Below are positions 33,611 to 44,306 of a stretch of DNA of 64,000 nucleotides, in pieces. The stretch's first letter is position 1, and each line of letters starts with the position of its first letter. The position numbers and the translations under genes were made by a program. Origin of the DNA: Guillardia theta CCMP2712 (taxonomy: Eukaryota > Cryptophyceae > Pyrenomonadales > Geminigeraceae); contig NW_005434643.1 of NCBI RefSeq assembly GCF_000315625.1, positions 287,180 to 351,179 of the forward strand. The letters are read 5' to 3'. The notes under the pieces are model-generated. The model was not told the origin of the DNA. It was given only the letters and a program-made list of their open reading frames with translations, and did not search any database.

Positions 33611-33946
33611 TCACATGGACTGATTGTCCCTCGGGGAGAGAAGAAAGCGTCTTCGTCTCTTGACAATGTAGTTAGCAAACGATCCTGGCATAACAGGACG
33701 GGAGGTCGGAAGAACGTGACTTGATTCTGTGTTCATAACGAAATTATGGGAGTGCCTCTTGTATTTGCTGCACCATTGTGGGAGAAACTCGAAGCAACCA
33801 TGATGGTCCTCTTCACCATAACTGATCGCGTCGTGGGATGATAGCAATATCGTGCTGCATTGGCGAGATCCTGCTGCCTGCGTGTGTACAAGGCGTCTCC
33901 TGAATTGCGACACGAATGCTCTGGACAACAGTGTACCTTTGACCAT
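33611..33946 (-). CDS. Small putative mitochondrial protein, PGS[WF]A/RRRRF family member A (111 aa)
   Basis: Start ATG 33946 gives MVKGTLLSRAFVSQFRRRLV, an Arg/Ser/Val-rich, acid-free presequence. The mature part has PQWCSKYKRHSH and, near the C-terminus, MPGSFANYIVKRRRRFLL. Both motifs recur in the two ORFs at 43365 and 43923, which defines a paralogous family inside this window. An upstream in-frame extension to 34150 is Pro-rich and probably untranslated. An intron cannot be excluded because an AG acceptor precedes the ATG. The family was not recognised. The stop is 137 bp from the stop of the convergent chaperone gene. Confidence 0.62.
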   Translation of the reverse strand: MVKGTLLSRAFVSQFRRRLVHTQAAGSRQCSTILLSSHDAISYGEEDHHGCFEFLPQWCSKYKRHSHNFVMNTESSHVLPTSRPVMPGSFANYIVKRRRRFLLSPRDNQSM

Positions 33947-35282
33947 CTCTTGCAAGGATATCGGATGTCTGCGGGAGTAAAGAAGCAGGTCAAGGGGAAG
34001 TGAGAAGATGCGGGAGGTTATCAAGGAGATAGGTTGTAGCGGTGGGAGGGCGGGGAGGGGGTGAGGACGAGAAGGATCGAACTGATCTGTCGGGGGAGCA
34101 GAGGGCGGGGTCTTGTTGGAAGTCAGGAACCCCGATGATGCTGACGTCAAGTGTCAGCGATCACCCTAAAACACGTCGTTTCGAATATCAAAAGAATCCT
34201 TTTTCAATCGAAAAGGTGTATGTTCACAAAATTTCATTGGTGGGTGGAGGAGCAAAGGGTGAATGTGATACTTTGAGAGGTAGGAGACCAGGGGTACAGG
34301 GGGAAACAGGGATGAGAAGGGGGTCAAGTGAAGTACCCCCTCCGATGTGATGCTCAACTTAAAAAGAAATTATAAAAACAGGACGGCCTCCTCTCCACCC
34401 GTCAATATCCATACGCGTACCCCTTGACTTGGGACCTCGATTATTTCAACAAGAATTATAAAGGTACCCCCTTCCTGCATATGATTTTCACGGGTGTTGT
34501 GAGAGCATGGTTCTTTTTATCATATTGAGTAAATCCAGTTACTCAACTAAACTTCAAGTCCCTCATACAGCACTTACTAGGCTTCGCGCGAGGTCCGGGC
34601 CCGGCATGGAGGAGCCGCCCGGAACCCGGCGAAGACACTGAGGCAGGTCACGGCACTACTGCGTCGCCGGCGCTCCGATCTGAGGACTCTGACGCGGGCT
34701 CGGGGAGTGGAGGCTGCACACGGAGAAGATCTCCGTGCACAGTTGACTCTCACGGCGATGGGCTCCGGGGCAACTATTCCAAGTATACCTGAGCTGAGGT
34801 TACGATAGGGGTGAAGGCAAGAGATTGTTCGAGTGGTTCAATAAGTAGATAAAGGGATCTGCAGACCCTGACGGACCACTCAGATGATAAGGGGGAAGAT
34901 ACAACGCTTCAGCATCGCTGTTCTGATTTACTACAGCACAAGCAGAACCTTACACAGAATTTGAAGGGTTGCAAAATACTTCAACTCTCTCAATTCAAAC
35001 TTGAACTTTGGACCCAATATTTGGAGGCTTCATTTTCGTACTCAACATGAAAACTGAAAAGAGATCTTTTCGATAGACCCCTTCGGAGCGGCGGGCCGAC
35101 AGGTGGTACACGTGGGTGGCTCACGGGATCAATCGGAGGAGTCACGGGATCCTTGGCCCCGTCCCCCTCGCAACTTCAACCGACCTCCTCGCGCATCCTC
35201 GCTCACTTGCTCTCCTCCCTGCTCCCTCCACGCACTTGTCGTCAACGCTCAGGTCGCTGATACCTCTTCCTCCTTTTCCACT
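33947..35282. other. Divergent intergenic region
   Basis: About 1.3 kb with no supported gene. It contains G-tract strings (GGTGGGTGGAGG at 34240), an AT-rich part at 34350-34560, a GC-rich patch at 34580-34760 similar in style to the 20.6-21.5 kb block, and mixed sequence up to 35100. The promoters of the 111-aa and 100-aa genes should lie at its ends. Confidence 0.5.
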
Positions 35283-35585
35283 ATGGTTTCTACCGACATC
35301 ATGATCGATGCCCCTCATGTGAAGATCTTGCATCAATCTAGCCCAGCAGATCGCCCCCGAGCCAACCGTATCTCTATCCAATCCACCGAATGGTTCCTTC
35401 CAACAACCGCTTCAAGCTGCAGGCAGGACAGCATCGAGTCCTCGCCTCCTCCAGCACACTTTGTCAAGAGAGGACGAGGAAACCGAGTGAAGCTGGACGA
35501 GAAGGTGATTGACTGCGTCAGCGTCAACGAGTGGAGACGGCAAAGAAACAGACAAGTCGGAGCTGAGTTGTCTCAAGAGCTGTAG
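35283..35585 (+). CDS. Unrecognised basic protein, 100 aa
   Basis: ATG 35283 opens MVSTDIMIDAPHVKILHQSS and the frame runs to TAG 35585 without introns. The C-terminal half is basic (HFVKRGRGNRVKLDEK; VNEWRRQRNRQ) and could bind nucleic acid or be disordered. AATAAA at 35645-35650 is in good position for a poly(A) signal, which supports a transcript. It sits tail-to-tail with the saposin-REEP-C2 gene (117 bp between stops). No family was recognised; the frame could also extend upstream in a non-ATG context. Confidence 0.5.
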   Translation: MVSTDIMIDAPHVKILHQSSPADRPRANRISIQSTEWFLPTTASSCRQDSIESSPPPAHFVKRGRGNRVKLDEKVIDCVSVNEWRRQRNRQVGAELSQEL

Positions 35586-35702
35586 ACCTCTCGATGCCTG
35601 TGCCACCATTGAAACATTCTTCTTGTTGTATTATACATATTCAAAATAAACAGAATTGGAGTGAACCAAGATACAAAAACTGCCCCTCAGAGTGACAAGC
35701 AT

Positions 35703-38700
35703 TCACAGCACGACAACCTCGTCGTGGTTTGGCAGCTCTTTGACAAGTGTGTTGGACCTCGACAGTGAAGCATGCGACGGGGCGACCTGCGAGTCGACCA
35801 AGACGAGGCTGCTCGCAGTGACATCGAGGTCGAGGGAGGTAGTCGAGTCGCGGATCACTGTGACCACGACGGTAGCATGATTCTCGAGTAGAGAGAAGAC
35901 CTGCGATGAGGTCAGAGTAGGTGAGAGTCATGGAGAACATGACAAGAAAGGTGAGAGGCAGTGAGATAGACGTCACCTCAGCATCCGTCACGATAGCAAC
36001 ATCTTGACCCTGCATCGCATGCACAACATCTCCTTCCTTGAGAGACTCGCTCTCCGTATCTCCGTCAGCTTTCACAACAGTAAGCATGCCATCCTCTGTC
36101 CTCGCCAGCTCGAATCGCTGCTGGGCCCTGCCCTTCTCCAAGCTCTGCTTCAGCAACATGTTTCTCTTCCTGAGCAGCAAGGAACTCTCCTGGACTTGCT
36201 TCAACGCATTTCTGATCTCGATGTTGGAAGGAGCTTCCTCCACCTAGCAGCAGGTCAGCGACGGGAGAGGCCCCCGAGAGGTGAAGATGAATCAGACTTG
36301 GTCTATGGACTTGTCCAGCGTGAACACGCCTTTGACCCAATCACTTTCGTCCTGCATAGATGGTGAGCAAGACAAGGAGACAAGTCCAGGGACCTGCTGG
36401 GCAGCCGTGCGGTTGAAGAGGTTGGAGCGCATCTGATTCATCTTGGCGTGAAGCTCATTCCTCTTCATCTGCAACCAGGTCAACACACGACAGCGCCCAC
36501 AGACAAGGGGAGAAGCAGCTCGAAGATGAGGATGAGGGGAAGAAGGAGGAGAGGAAGGGGAAGGGGAGGCTTTGAAATGAAGAGGAAAGAAAGGGGAGGG
36601 AGAAGGTTTTGATAAGAGAAAGACGACGTGAACGACGAAGAAGACAACGAGTAGGAGGACAAGGAAAACCTCGAGCAGGTCCAGCCCGTCCTTGACTTGC
36701 TTGCACTTGTCCTTCACCATCTTATCGATGGGAGTCTCAGCATCAGCCTCCTCCTTCTGCTTGATGGCAGGGCTGTAGATTTCCACGTTCGCTGTCTCCC
36801 TGCCCTCCGACGCTCCTTTCTCTCCCTCCTCCACCCGAGCAGCTCCAAGTTTGACGTTCAAGTGCTTCGGAATCGAGTTCGTGTACACAGCAATACCATT
36901 CCTGCACGCCAGTCACTTACGACTTCCCTTCTCCTCCCTTCCCTCCTCTCTCATTCACTAGAACCCTGATCTCCTCCACTTGTCCTCCTCCCTTCCTCCA
37001 TTCGTCCTCCCGGCTCTTTCTCGCGCCCTCTGCTCCACCATCACCTGATGCTCGCCTCGTCGTCGAGGAACTTGTTCTGCACATTCATCCCACGGGAGGG
37101 AGCGAGAGGAGAGTCGAGGTCGCTGATCTTGATCTCTCGTTGCTTCCCCTTGGGCCGCAGGCTCCCTTCCAGCAGACAATCTCGATTCCACCTGCTCCCA
37201 GTAAGACCTGGCGCCCTGTCCCTTCCGCCAGACATATCTTCCTCCTTCTCACTCACTTGAGCCGGAGGTAAACCCTCCCCTTCACCGGCTCCTCCTCCTC
37301 GTAGGCTCCTTCCGGATCCTCGAGGTCGAACCATCCCTCCTGCATGAAACTGAGTCAATACATCCCTCCCCTCCCTCCCTCCCTCCCCTCCATCTCCCTC
37401 GCCTCTCCCTCCTCCTTCTTTTCCCCTGCCCCTTCTCCCCTCATCCCCTGAGCTCACCAGCGTACGGCAAGTCATGAGGGGGCAGAGTGGAACTCTGCCA
37501 AGTTGAATCAGCGGAAGAAAGGAGGTCGAGAGGTCATGGAGGAGGAGGACACAAGGACTGATGAGACGCGAGCAGGAAAAGAAGGAGAAGGGGGAGGAAG
37601 TGTTGTATGAGGGCTAACCTGATTTCACCCATGAAGTCGTCGAGCGAGAGCTTATCATTGTCGAACATTTGTACGCGCAACATGGTGAAAGGGGCAGAGT
37701 GGTTCTGATACACCCCGTGATCGCTCAAGTTTCCTCCCTGCAATCGCGAGTGAGGGGAGGAGAAGAAAGGGCAAGACAAGTACCTCGAGGTACAGCTTGA
37801 ACTTCTGATCGAACTTGGGGTTGAGGGACTTCGAAACTATCCGAGATTTCACCTGCTCCTCATCAGCATGCAAAAATCCCGCACCCCACTTCTTCCCTCA
37901 CTTCCTCGTCATCTTCCCCTTCCTCTCTCCCTCCCCTTCTCCTCCTTGTCTTTCGTTTCCTCTTTTCCAATTTCTTCTTCCCAAAGATTGTACTTCTCCT
38001 CCCACCAGCCACCTCAACCACCACCTCCACCATTTTGTCTCCCTCGCTCTCGCTTCCGTTCCGTTCAATCCTCTCTCACACCTTTGCGTACTCCCCAGGA
38101 AGAGACGGAGGTCCCTTCGACACAACCTGAAGAGATAAGAAGGTCAAGGAGACGAGGGGAAAAGAACTCAAACAGGAGCAGCAGCGGAAGGAGGGGGAAG
38201 AAGATGTGAGTTGGCTCACCTTCCACATTGCCTGAAGAGAAATCGCAGATGGAACCCTCTTCACTCCCTGTGACACGTTTAAACGAGGAGGAGGTGGAGA
38301 GATAGGAGAGAGAGAGAGGTAGAAAGGGTGGAGGATGGGAAAGAGCAAGAGGGCAAGAGAGCAGTAAGAGGGGATGGGAAAGAGCAGGAGGGCAAGAGAG
38401 CAGGAAGAGGCAGGAGCACTATAAGGAACAGCAAGTGGAAAGAGGGGGGTGTAGGTAGAGGGAGGAGCAGCATGCACGAACATTAACAGCCTCCGTCAAG
38501 TCGCCTTCCGACTTCCATGAAGTCGATGAAGTGAGTCGTTTCCTGGCATGCTCTCAGTCCGATCCTCCTTGCTCCCTCTCAACCCCTGAACCCCATTCTC
38601 CTCTCTGACCATACCCTCCCTCCTCCCTCCTCCCTCCTCCCTCCTCCCTCCTCCCTCCTCCCTCCTCCCTCCTCCCTCCTCCCTCGTCTTACTCTCTCTC

Positions 38701-41530
38701 AAGGGCTGCACTCGTGGACATGGTACGGGATCGTGCCAGGGGAGCAGAACGCTTTTCTTGAGGGATCTCGACCTTCAACCCCTTGAGGGGTCGACAAAGT
38801 TTATTCGCCTCCTTGTGTGTGGGCTGTGGCGCGTCCTGCTCCTGCTCTTTTCCCTTCATCCCGATCAGAGACTGTTGGAGCGACGAGTTAGTGAAGGCCG
38901 CGATGACAGAAGGAGAAGAGGCAGCTTCATGCCTTGAGGCGAGAGATGACCGCTGAAAGTCCTAACGTCTCGAGTCAGTTTCCTTCCTTTTCTTCGCTCT
39001 CAAGTCACCAGATTGTACGAGCAGCTTCAGCCTCGCGAATCTCGTGAGGGCGTGAGACGACGCGTCCTCGATCTCCTCTGCTCTTCTTGTCAGTCTCCTG
39101 GACAACCAGCGGCTGCTCTCACCCTCCTCGCGAGCGGTAGGAACGAGGCTGAGGAGGCAGTAGGGGTCGCTCAAGCCGTTGGCGTCCATGGCCGCGAGCC
39201 CCTCCGCCTTCACCAGGTGAACTTCAACGTACCTACACCATCAGAGTCATCGTCCTCCCTCGGCCCCTTCCTTCTCCTCCTTCGCCTCCTCCTGTCCTTC
39301 TTCTTGTCCCTTCCCTGTCTTCGCCCTTCCTCTACTCTTCTTCCCTCCACCTTGTCATCTCTCCTCTGTCCTCCTCTTCCCCTTCCCCTCCCCCCGCCCC
39401 ATAGTCTCATTCTCCACCTTGGGTTGACATCTTCAAAGGCGCGCAGCAGCTGCTTAGTGCGACGGTCTCGCAGCATGTCCTCCATGTCACTCCTGTCCCC
39501 ACGTCACCCGTCCATCCTCCATCCTCCTCCTCCTCTCGCACCTGCTCGTAAACTTGCGGAAGACGCAACCAGGCCCTCCGCACTCTTTGATGGTCTCAGC
39601 CAGTCCCAGCGGCAGCGTCTCGAGGTACTCTTCCTCCTGCGCGCACGTTCCTCGTCACCAGCAGGAGCATCAGCGGGACTGCCTCACGTTCCACTCCTCG
39701 TAGACGACTTCCGGGATAACGTGCAGCCTGACCAGCAGCTGACAAGCTCGTGAGATGTTGTGCTCGTGAGAAACTGACAGGGCGGATGCTTCTCACCGCG
39801 TGGATCACTTCGAACAGGCTGTGAACCCTGCGGTAGAGCTGGAGGAACCGGTCAGATACATGCTGAAACGAGGAGGGGAAACGACAAGGAAGAGGAAGAG
39901 GAAGAGGAAGAGGGAAAGGGAGAAAGAAAGGGAGAGGGAGAGGGAGAGGACGAAGTGCATGGAGATGATGGAGAGTAAGACAAAGACGGAGATAGACTGA
40001 AAGAGGGGAAGCAGCAGCAACTCACAATGTCGGCTCCCTCGAAGAAGATGAGCCATGCCAGCAGCACGAACTTGGCCTCATAGTAGGAAGGGATCTATCG
40101 CAAACTCAGGGGAGAGAAGAGCATATCCGAAGGCATCACCCAAGAGAGAAGAACGTCCGTCATGTTCTCAATCACATTCAGAATGAGGAAGATGATCCAG
40201 AACGACAGCCACTGCCTATCGTCGTCTCCTCCTGCCGCCATGGCCGTCAATGCAAGCATGTAGAGCGGAAGGAGAGGGGCGAGAGGAAGACGAGAGGTGA
40301 AACCAAGAGGACGAGTTACACGAGGGACACAAGGAGTGAAAGAAGCAAGAGAGGAAGCAACAAGGGAGGAGCAGCAGCAGAAGAGAAACAGGAGGAGCCT
40401 GTGAGGCTTGCCTGGAGTCTCGATGGCATGAACTGACTTGAAGCAGGCCCATAGAGCCAGCACGTAGGAGAGTCTCATCGCCCACAAGCCAGAGCCTGTC
40501 GGCTCGTTGATGCAGAACAAGGGATGCGCTCCTATTCCGGGCCAGTCACAATATGATCTCCCTCCCCTCCCCTCTCCTCCCATCCCCTCCCCTCATACAC
40601 TTTTTCCCATCTCCTTGTCCTCACATCACCTGGTTCTCCACACTTGGGAGCTTTGCCGAGTGCGTTCGCGAGGGCTCCCACGTTCTCCGACATCATCTTG
40701 TTCATCTGAACTCCTTGTCACCTCCTCCTCCTTCACATCTCACACACACCTTTCGCCATTTCTTGTAACCGTCCGACAACTGACAGCCTGGAAATTTGTA
40801 GGTGCACATGTTGGATGGCTGAGCAAGATGTCAGGAAGGGACAGGGGAACGGGAAGTTCACTCGCCTCGCATGAAGCAGGAAAGTGATACTTGCACTTAG
40901 GAACTTCACCGAACTCGTCGATCTGTAGAAACGTCACACTCGATCCTCGGGGACTCAGTCACATGCCTGAGGGCAGTAGCCAGCAGCCACGCATGGAAAC
41001 TTGGAGCTCTCTGAAAGAGCCTGGGACAGATGAGAGGAGGCGATTGGGCACAGGGGCGGTAGGGGAGGGGAAATAAAGTATGAGGTTGAAAAACGTGTAG
41101 AAAGAACAAAGGAAGGAGACAGAAAAACTGAAGATGAAAAGACAGGCGAAAGATGCTTCTTACTTTGACGAGCTTGTCGCAAATGGTGATACACCTAGAT
41201 GAAAACATCACATCTGCTCGGTAGCCTAGTTCTCGTTCACCTCTTGAGGCCAAAGCACATCGCCCGGCAGTCAATGTCTGACAGCCCTCCTTCTGCTTCG
41301 CCGGACAGCATCATCGTCATGACCTACGAGCCTTGAGCATCCTCAACCCCTTCCATCCCTCTCACCTTGTCGCATAGAGTGCACATGGCGCCTTCGCCTT
41401 TGAATATCACGTCGACGACCTGGAGGTACAAGATCAGCCGGCGCAAGAGCTTCCTCTGAGAGCTGACCAGCATCCCGATGTCCTTGACGGTCGTGATGGT
41501 CTTGGCGAACGCCATGGTTCCCCACAGCAT
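35703..41530 (-). CDS. Saposin-like / HVA22-TB2-DP1 (REEP) / C2 domain fusion protein (many exons)
   Basis: Read high to low. A hydrophobic start (MLWGTMAFAK...LLRRLILYLQ) is followed by a Cys-rich saposin-B-like region over several exons at 41480-40870 (MCTLCDK, DIDCRAMCFGLKRC, KFPCVAAGYCP). HVA22/TB2/DP1 exons follow at 40550-39800 (GSGLWAMRLSYVLALWACFKSV; QWLSFWIIFLILNVIENM; IPSYYEAKFVLLAWLIFF), which is the hairpin ER-shaping module. Next come an unrecognised linker and a C2 domain whose first half (VEVHLVKAEGLAAMDANG, SDPYC) lies at 39235-39130. Its second half (RIVSKSLNPKFDQKFKLYLE; MFDNDKLSLDDFMGEI) lies at 37880-37620. The C2 calcium Asp residues are kept. The tail contains a coiled coil (NALKQVQESSLLLRKRN) and ends at TGA 35703. 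Some introns use GC donors. Individual borders were not all fixed, and joining everything into one gene is an inference from continuous strand, spacing and C2 continuity. Confidence 0.7.
38616..38686. repeat. (CTCCCTC)n heptanucleotide repeat
   Basis: Tandem CTCCCTC units inside an intron of the minus-strand REEP-C2 gene. On the sense strand it reads GAGGGAG, so this intron is purine-rich there. Confidence 0.9.
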
Positions 41531-43364
41531 GACCCTAGAGGTTCTCGCAGTCACGCTCAGGCACACAGCATGTCAGCTCCTCGCTACCATGGCGGCGGTA
41601 AGGGAATCCCTCCTGACAACAGACATGTCAAGCTTGAACAAGGCAGCTCAAGAGCTTTACCTTCAGCTGGGGTTGGGAAAGACACGAGCAACAATACAAA
41701 CAGAAGCGTCGCTAGATTAAAAATGTTTACCGCAGGTAAATTCACAGAGCAATATCTTCTCTCCTCACCTGTCTGCGCTGTACTGACCATGGAGTCTTGT
41801 ATTTTGGAGATCAATACAACATCAAATCAGTTTCCTGGAAATGACAAACGTGAGCAAGAAGGAAAGAGAGTGATTTGCTATCCAAAAAAAAAATTGTCAC
41901 GTCGTGCTGCTCATGTTTCGGCGCTAAGCCTTGAATGAAGAACTTGACGATTAAGACGATGTCCATTGTGGTATGGTACTCAAGCAAGCACAATCCAGAT
42001 ACGGCCCGAGAGTTGAAGAGCCGGTCATGCTCGCGAATATAACTAGCGGAGGTTGTGAGATGTTAGGCATCACAAACGGATGCGTCAGGCTGCATGAGGA
42101 GAGGTTGAATCTCGAGTCGGAGCATGAGCATGAGCATGAGCATGAGCATGAGCATGAGCATGAGCATGAGCATGAGCACGAGCACGAGCATGAGCATGAG
42201 CATGAGCATGAGCACGACGTGGGCAAAGAGCGGGGTTGAGCGTAGAGCTCTGCCTTGCAATGAGCGGGTGATTCACATATGTGGCAACGATTATCCTGGG
42301 GGACGGGGTACCCGTAGCTTTTCCGAGGTGGTGGGGGTGGGTGACTATCTATCTAGTGGGACCTATAGAAAGAAGATCTTATAAGTAAAAGTCTATTTGA
42401 TCATGGCTATGGTCCTTTGCTCGGCTTCAGAGAAAGAGGTCGCACTTTGGCGAGTGGGTGGGGTGGTACTTAGAAGCTCCTGAGTAAAGACGCACTAGGA
42501 GGGAGAATGAGGGGTGCATGCCAATATGGACCCCCTAAAGGTAGCACTGCCAAACCATGAATTAGGGGTAGGGGTGTATACCCCTGTAAGAAGTTTACTT
42601 CCTTGATCTTAGAGAGCTCCTAGGGGGGGTCCTAGTAACTCTCCTATCAGAAATCCAAGGAGGTTTTTTTACTACACATAGTAAACTCGTGGCTGGAGGG
42701 AATCAAGGAGGGGGTAGTGGAAGTAGGGGTGCAAGTGATTGTAAATCATGGTAGTCTAGACGGGTACAACGACATGGAGGAGGGGTACGAGGGTTAACAA
42801 CAAACATGGTCTAGTCTTCATCTCCTATAGTCCCCGAGCCCGGACGTTGGCCGGTCGCCGGGCCCGTCCGAATGTGGGGGACGGGAGGCCCTCCCTTCTA
42901 TCGTGGAGTAATTTAAAATGTTGTTGATCTTTACTTCATTATAAAAACCGAAAATAATCCTTTCTGAAAATCTATGGTAGGGAAATATAAAACTCTATTA
43001 TCCAATCCCCCAGTCTTTGCGCCCCAAACAGAATCTCCCTCCGAATCCAAACTGGGCAAGTTTGCAACAGGTAGAAGAGCAAGGGGAGCGGCGGGAAATA
43101 GTGGCGAGTATGAAGGCGACACCTGAATAGTAGCAAGGTCTTTAGTATGATCAGAATTTAGATTGTCAGTCCTGTACTTCAAAAGAACATGTGGTGTTTT
43201 CAACCCGTTGTGATAACGAAACGGGTCGTGACAATGCCTCATGTGTACTCGGTGATCAAATGCACTTGAAAATTCTGGCAAGTCTCGTCATTGTTGAAAT
43301 TTAGTAATGGAATAGAATAAGAGTTTGTTTTCTTATCTAAGACGTTGCTTGTAGGGAACCAGCC
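41531..43364. other. Intergenic region with hexanucleotide repeat and G-tract strings
   Basis: About 1.8 kb between divergent genes. It contains the (GAGCAT)n array at 42119-42214, GGGTGGGGTGG and GGGGTAGGGGTG strings at 42300-42730, a GC patch at 42835-42890 and an AT-rich part up to 43360. No coding frame other than the repeat-encoded His-Glu one is open for long. Confidence 0.55.
42119..42214. repeat. (GAGCAT)n hexanucleotide array, about 16 units
   Basis: Tandem GAGCAT, with a few GAGCAC variants near 42176-42190. All frames are open through it (His-Glu, Met-Ser, Ala-His and so on), so the long ORFs here are artefacts of the repeat. Confidence 0.92.
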
Positions 43365-43706
43365 ATGCGGACAAATCGTATAGCACAAAGTTGTTGCAGA
43401 ATTCCTTTCCTGAAGCCAGAAAATGCATTGGTAGGAGGTATTCAACGAGAACATTCACTGCAAATCAAACCTGTGACAATCGAAGATATAGACTCTCGCA
43501 TTGCAGGCAGCAATGTATGCTTTCAAGAATGGAAAAGCAAATATAAACAGTCAAAAATCGAAACCGGGTTTGATGGAAAATACTATCTCCCCCCTGACGA
43601 GGGAGCATCAAACAGGGTGCAAATGCCCGTATTGCCAGGTAGCTGGGCACGCTTGGTTCAAAGAAAGAGAAGACGTTTTCTAAACTCGCTACCGGGAAGG
43701 CAATAA
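43365..43706 (+). CDS. Small putative mitochondrial protein, PGS[WF]A/RRRRF family member C (113 aa)
   Basis: ATG 43365 gives MRTNRIAQSCCRIPFLKPEN, a basic presequence-like start. The mature part contains CFQEWKSKYKQSK and the C-terminal LPGSWARLVQRKRRRFLN, matching family members A (33611) and B (43923). No intron is needed. AATAAA at 43776-43781, 70 bp past the stop, is a likely poly(A) signal. It faces member B tail-to-tail, so two paralogues sit as an inverted pair. Function is unknown. Confidence 0.65.
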   Translation: MRTNRIAQSCCRIPFLKPENALVGGIQREHSLQIKPVTIEDIDSRIAGSNVCFQEWKSKYKQSKIETGFDGKYYLPPDEGASNRVQMPVLPGSWARLVQRKRRRFLNSLPGRQ

Positions 43707-43922
43707 GTTCGTACGAAAAGTTGATGGACGTTTTGAAACAACTATCCAGATCAACAATTCTTTATTTTGCATATGAATAAAACCTCTCAATGAGGCTTTT
43801 ACAATGGCATATGTGTGCACAGGGATTACCCTTTTTACAAGAAATCAATCCATCACCTGTCATTCAACCAACTGGTTCTTCCGAGGCCACCATTTACATG
43901 TTTGTACAAGCCAAATAGTCAT

Positions 43923-44306
43923 TTACCGCGGAGGCCACACAAACCTCTTCCTGCGCTTCTGGAAACCATCTGCCCATGACCCAGGGCAGACTTTCTTCTG
44001 AGAATTTTGCCAAGTGCAGTGATCTGCACAATGCTTCTCTAGAAATTGAATGAGATCGTACTTGTGCGAGTGCTGCTCGTATTCTTGACACCATTCTGGG
44101 GCATACTCCCATATCGATGGGGTTGACGACCCTTGAAATTCAGAGGGAGGTTCTTCCTCGTTGTCGTTGAACTGCACGCTTGTTGCAGTTGAAAAACATC
44201 TAGACGCGGTCAAGCCGTTTTTGGCGACCGATACCCGGTCGGGAGATAATACGGACCTCAGCAAGTATCCAGTAGCAGCTTTTCTCATTTGCAGCAGGTT
44301 GCTCAT
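43923..44306 (-). CDS. Small putative mitochondrial protein, PGS[WF]A/RRRRF family member B (127 aa)
   Basis: ATG 44306 (or 44288) opens MSNLLQMRKAATGYLLRSVL. With the following ASRCFSTATSV it resembles a cleavable mitochondrial presequence. The acidic stretch NDNEEEPPSE leads to YAPEWCQEYEQHSHKY and the C-terminal VCPGSWADGFQKRRKRFVW. A minus-strand AATAAA (TTTATT at 43761-43766) lies 157 bp beyond the stop and overlaps the tail of member C. The longer upstream frame to 44477 is less likely. No known family was recognised. Confidence 0.65.
   Translation of the reverse strand: MSNLLQMRKAATGYLLRSVLSPDRVSVAKNGLTASRCFSTATSVQFNDNEEEPPSEFQGSSTPSIWEYAPEWCQEYEQHSHKYDLIQFLEKHCADHCTWQNSQKKVCPGSWADGFQKRRKRFVWPPR

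Noticed and set aside
34560..34800. Possible tRNA or other structured RNA in the GC-rich patch
   Set aside because: No cloverleaf arms or A/B-box pair could be traced; the sequence resembles the other GC mosaics.
42120..42276. His-Glu, Met-Ser, Leu-Met and Ala-His repeat proteins
   Set aside because: All six frames of the GAGCAT array are open; there is no start context or flanking domain.
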